Shown in pieces: positions 42,307 through 42,650 of a stretch of DNA of 42,650 nucleotides; position 1 is the first letter of the stretch; each line of letters begins with the position of its first letter. A model generated the notes under the pieces. The model searched no databases. It was not told the DNA's origin and was given only the letters and a program-made list of their open reading frames with translations. Both the position numbers and the translations under genes were made by a program. The stretch comes from JBOHCT01 sp050699055 (GTDB lineage Bacteria; Actinomycetota; Actinomycetes; Streptosporangiales; JBOHCT01): NCBI GenBank assembly GCA_050699055.1, contig JBOHCT010000007.1, positions 1 to 42,650 of the forward strand, in the 5' to 3' direction.

Positions 42307-42650
42307 ATGGATGAGTTGCCGAAGGCGGGGAGCGGCCGTCGGCGTGGCCACGCAGGCGACGAGGAGGGCACCGCACGGCGAGGGACCGAGCGGCAGCAGG
42401 CGCCGATGAGCACGGCCGTGCGGGTCCGCGCGCTGCTGCCCTCGCTCCCTCCGGCTGAGCGGCGTGTCGCGCAGCACCTGGTCGAAGACCCTCGGCTGGT
42501 CGCGTCGTCCACGATCACCGAGCTGGCGCACGCATGCGGCACCTCAGAGACCACGGTCATCCGTTTCTGTCGGGCGATCGGCTTCTCCGGATACCCGGAG
42601 CTACGGCTCATGCTCGCGACCGAGGCAGGCCGCGCGCAGGGGGTCGGCCG
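42307..42650 (+). CDS. RpiR/MurR-family transcriptional regulator, 5' part
   Basis: 114 complete codons are visible before the window ends. After a basic, poorly conserved 34-residue leader, RVRALLPSLPPAERRVAQHLVEDP, STITELAHACGTSETTVIRFCRAIGFSGYPELRLML (in pieces STITELAHACGTSETT and VIRFCRAIGFSGYPELR) form the HTH_6 domain of RpiR-type repressors. A SIS sensor domain should follow outside the window. The leaderless promoter favours the ATG at 42307; an ATG at 42406 is the alternative. Such regulators (MurR) sense MurNAc-6-P, fitting the NamZ/NagZ/AmiE genes upstream. Confidence 0.86.
   Translation, partial: MDELPKAGSGRRRGHAGDEEGTARRGTERQQAPMSTAVRVRALLPSLPPAERRVAQHLVEDPRLVASSTITELAHACGTSETTVIRFCRAIGFSGYPELRLMLATEAGRAQGVG

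Overview
The window is high-GC, densely coded chromosomal DNA from an actinomycete. Gene content and order (DUF3499 - manB - Trm112 - PGI/PMI; mtnA - mtrA - mtrB - lpqB - comF - hpf - luxR-type regulator - secA - Rv3235-like) match the conserved core of filamentous Actinobacteria and mycobacteria. A member of the Streptosporangiales, such as Thermomonosporaceae, is my best guess, but sequence alone does not fix the genus.

Left part (1-5.7 kb): a truncated copy of a small inverted-repeat element, a degenerate zincin-fold protein, DUF3499, then a sugar-phosphate operon (manB, a Trm112-like zinc-ribbon protein, a SIS-type phosphoglucose/phosphomannose isomerase), a convergent MerR regulator and ahcY. 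Next (5.9-13.3 kb) is an envelope-associated block: RDD protein and SpoIIM-like protein diverge from each other, and a five-gene minus-strand operon with overlapping or nearly touching ends encodes a large membrane protein, DUF4129, DUF4350, MoxR ATPase and DUF58. It resembles the moxR2 locus of mycobacteria.

Core housekeeping block (13.5-27.9 kb): mtnA, the MtrA/MtrB/LpqB cell-envelope signalling system, an MFS transporter, comF, the long ribosome hibernation factor, an orphan NarL-type regulator, an AlkX/YcaQ-type DNA glycosylase, secA and an Rv3235-like protein. A 158-bp MITE-like element sits exactly in the mtrA/mtrB junction, inside the CTAG that carries the mtrA stop codon. The diverged, truncated copy at the left edge of the window shows that it is a dispersed family.

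Right part (28-42.65 kb) looks accessory: a lone sulfotransferase, then an amino-sugar and peptidoglycan salvage locus. An ABC importer resembling NgcEFG (no ATPase) and a UPF0309-type SIS protein run left. From a shared intergenic region with a 22-bp perfect palindrome resembling two fused DasR sites, nagA, a NagB-II-like SIS deaminase and an apparently truncated HPr run right. They are followed by secreted NagZ-type GH3, NamZ/GH171 (DUF1343) and AmiE/YbbE-like serine hydrolase genes, a lipoprotein, and an RpiR/MurR-type regulator cut by the window end. This suggests extracellular stripping of GlcNAc, MurNAc and peptide from cell-wall fragments, uptake, and cytoplasmic deacetylation and deamination. 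NamZ-NagZ-AmiE-MurR parallels the Bacillus subtilis ybb cluster, here merged with DasR-like GlcNAc control.

No rRNA, tRNA, CRISPR array, complete insertion sequence or replication origin was recognised.
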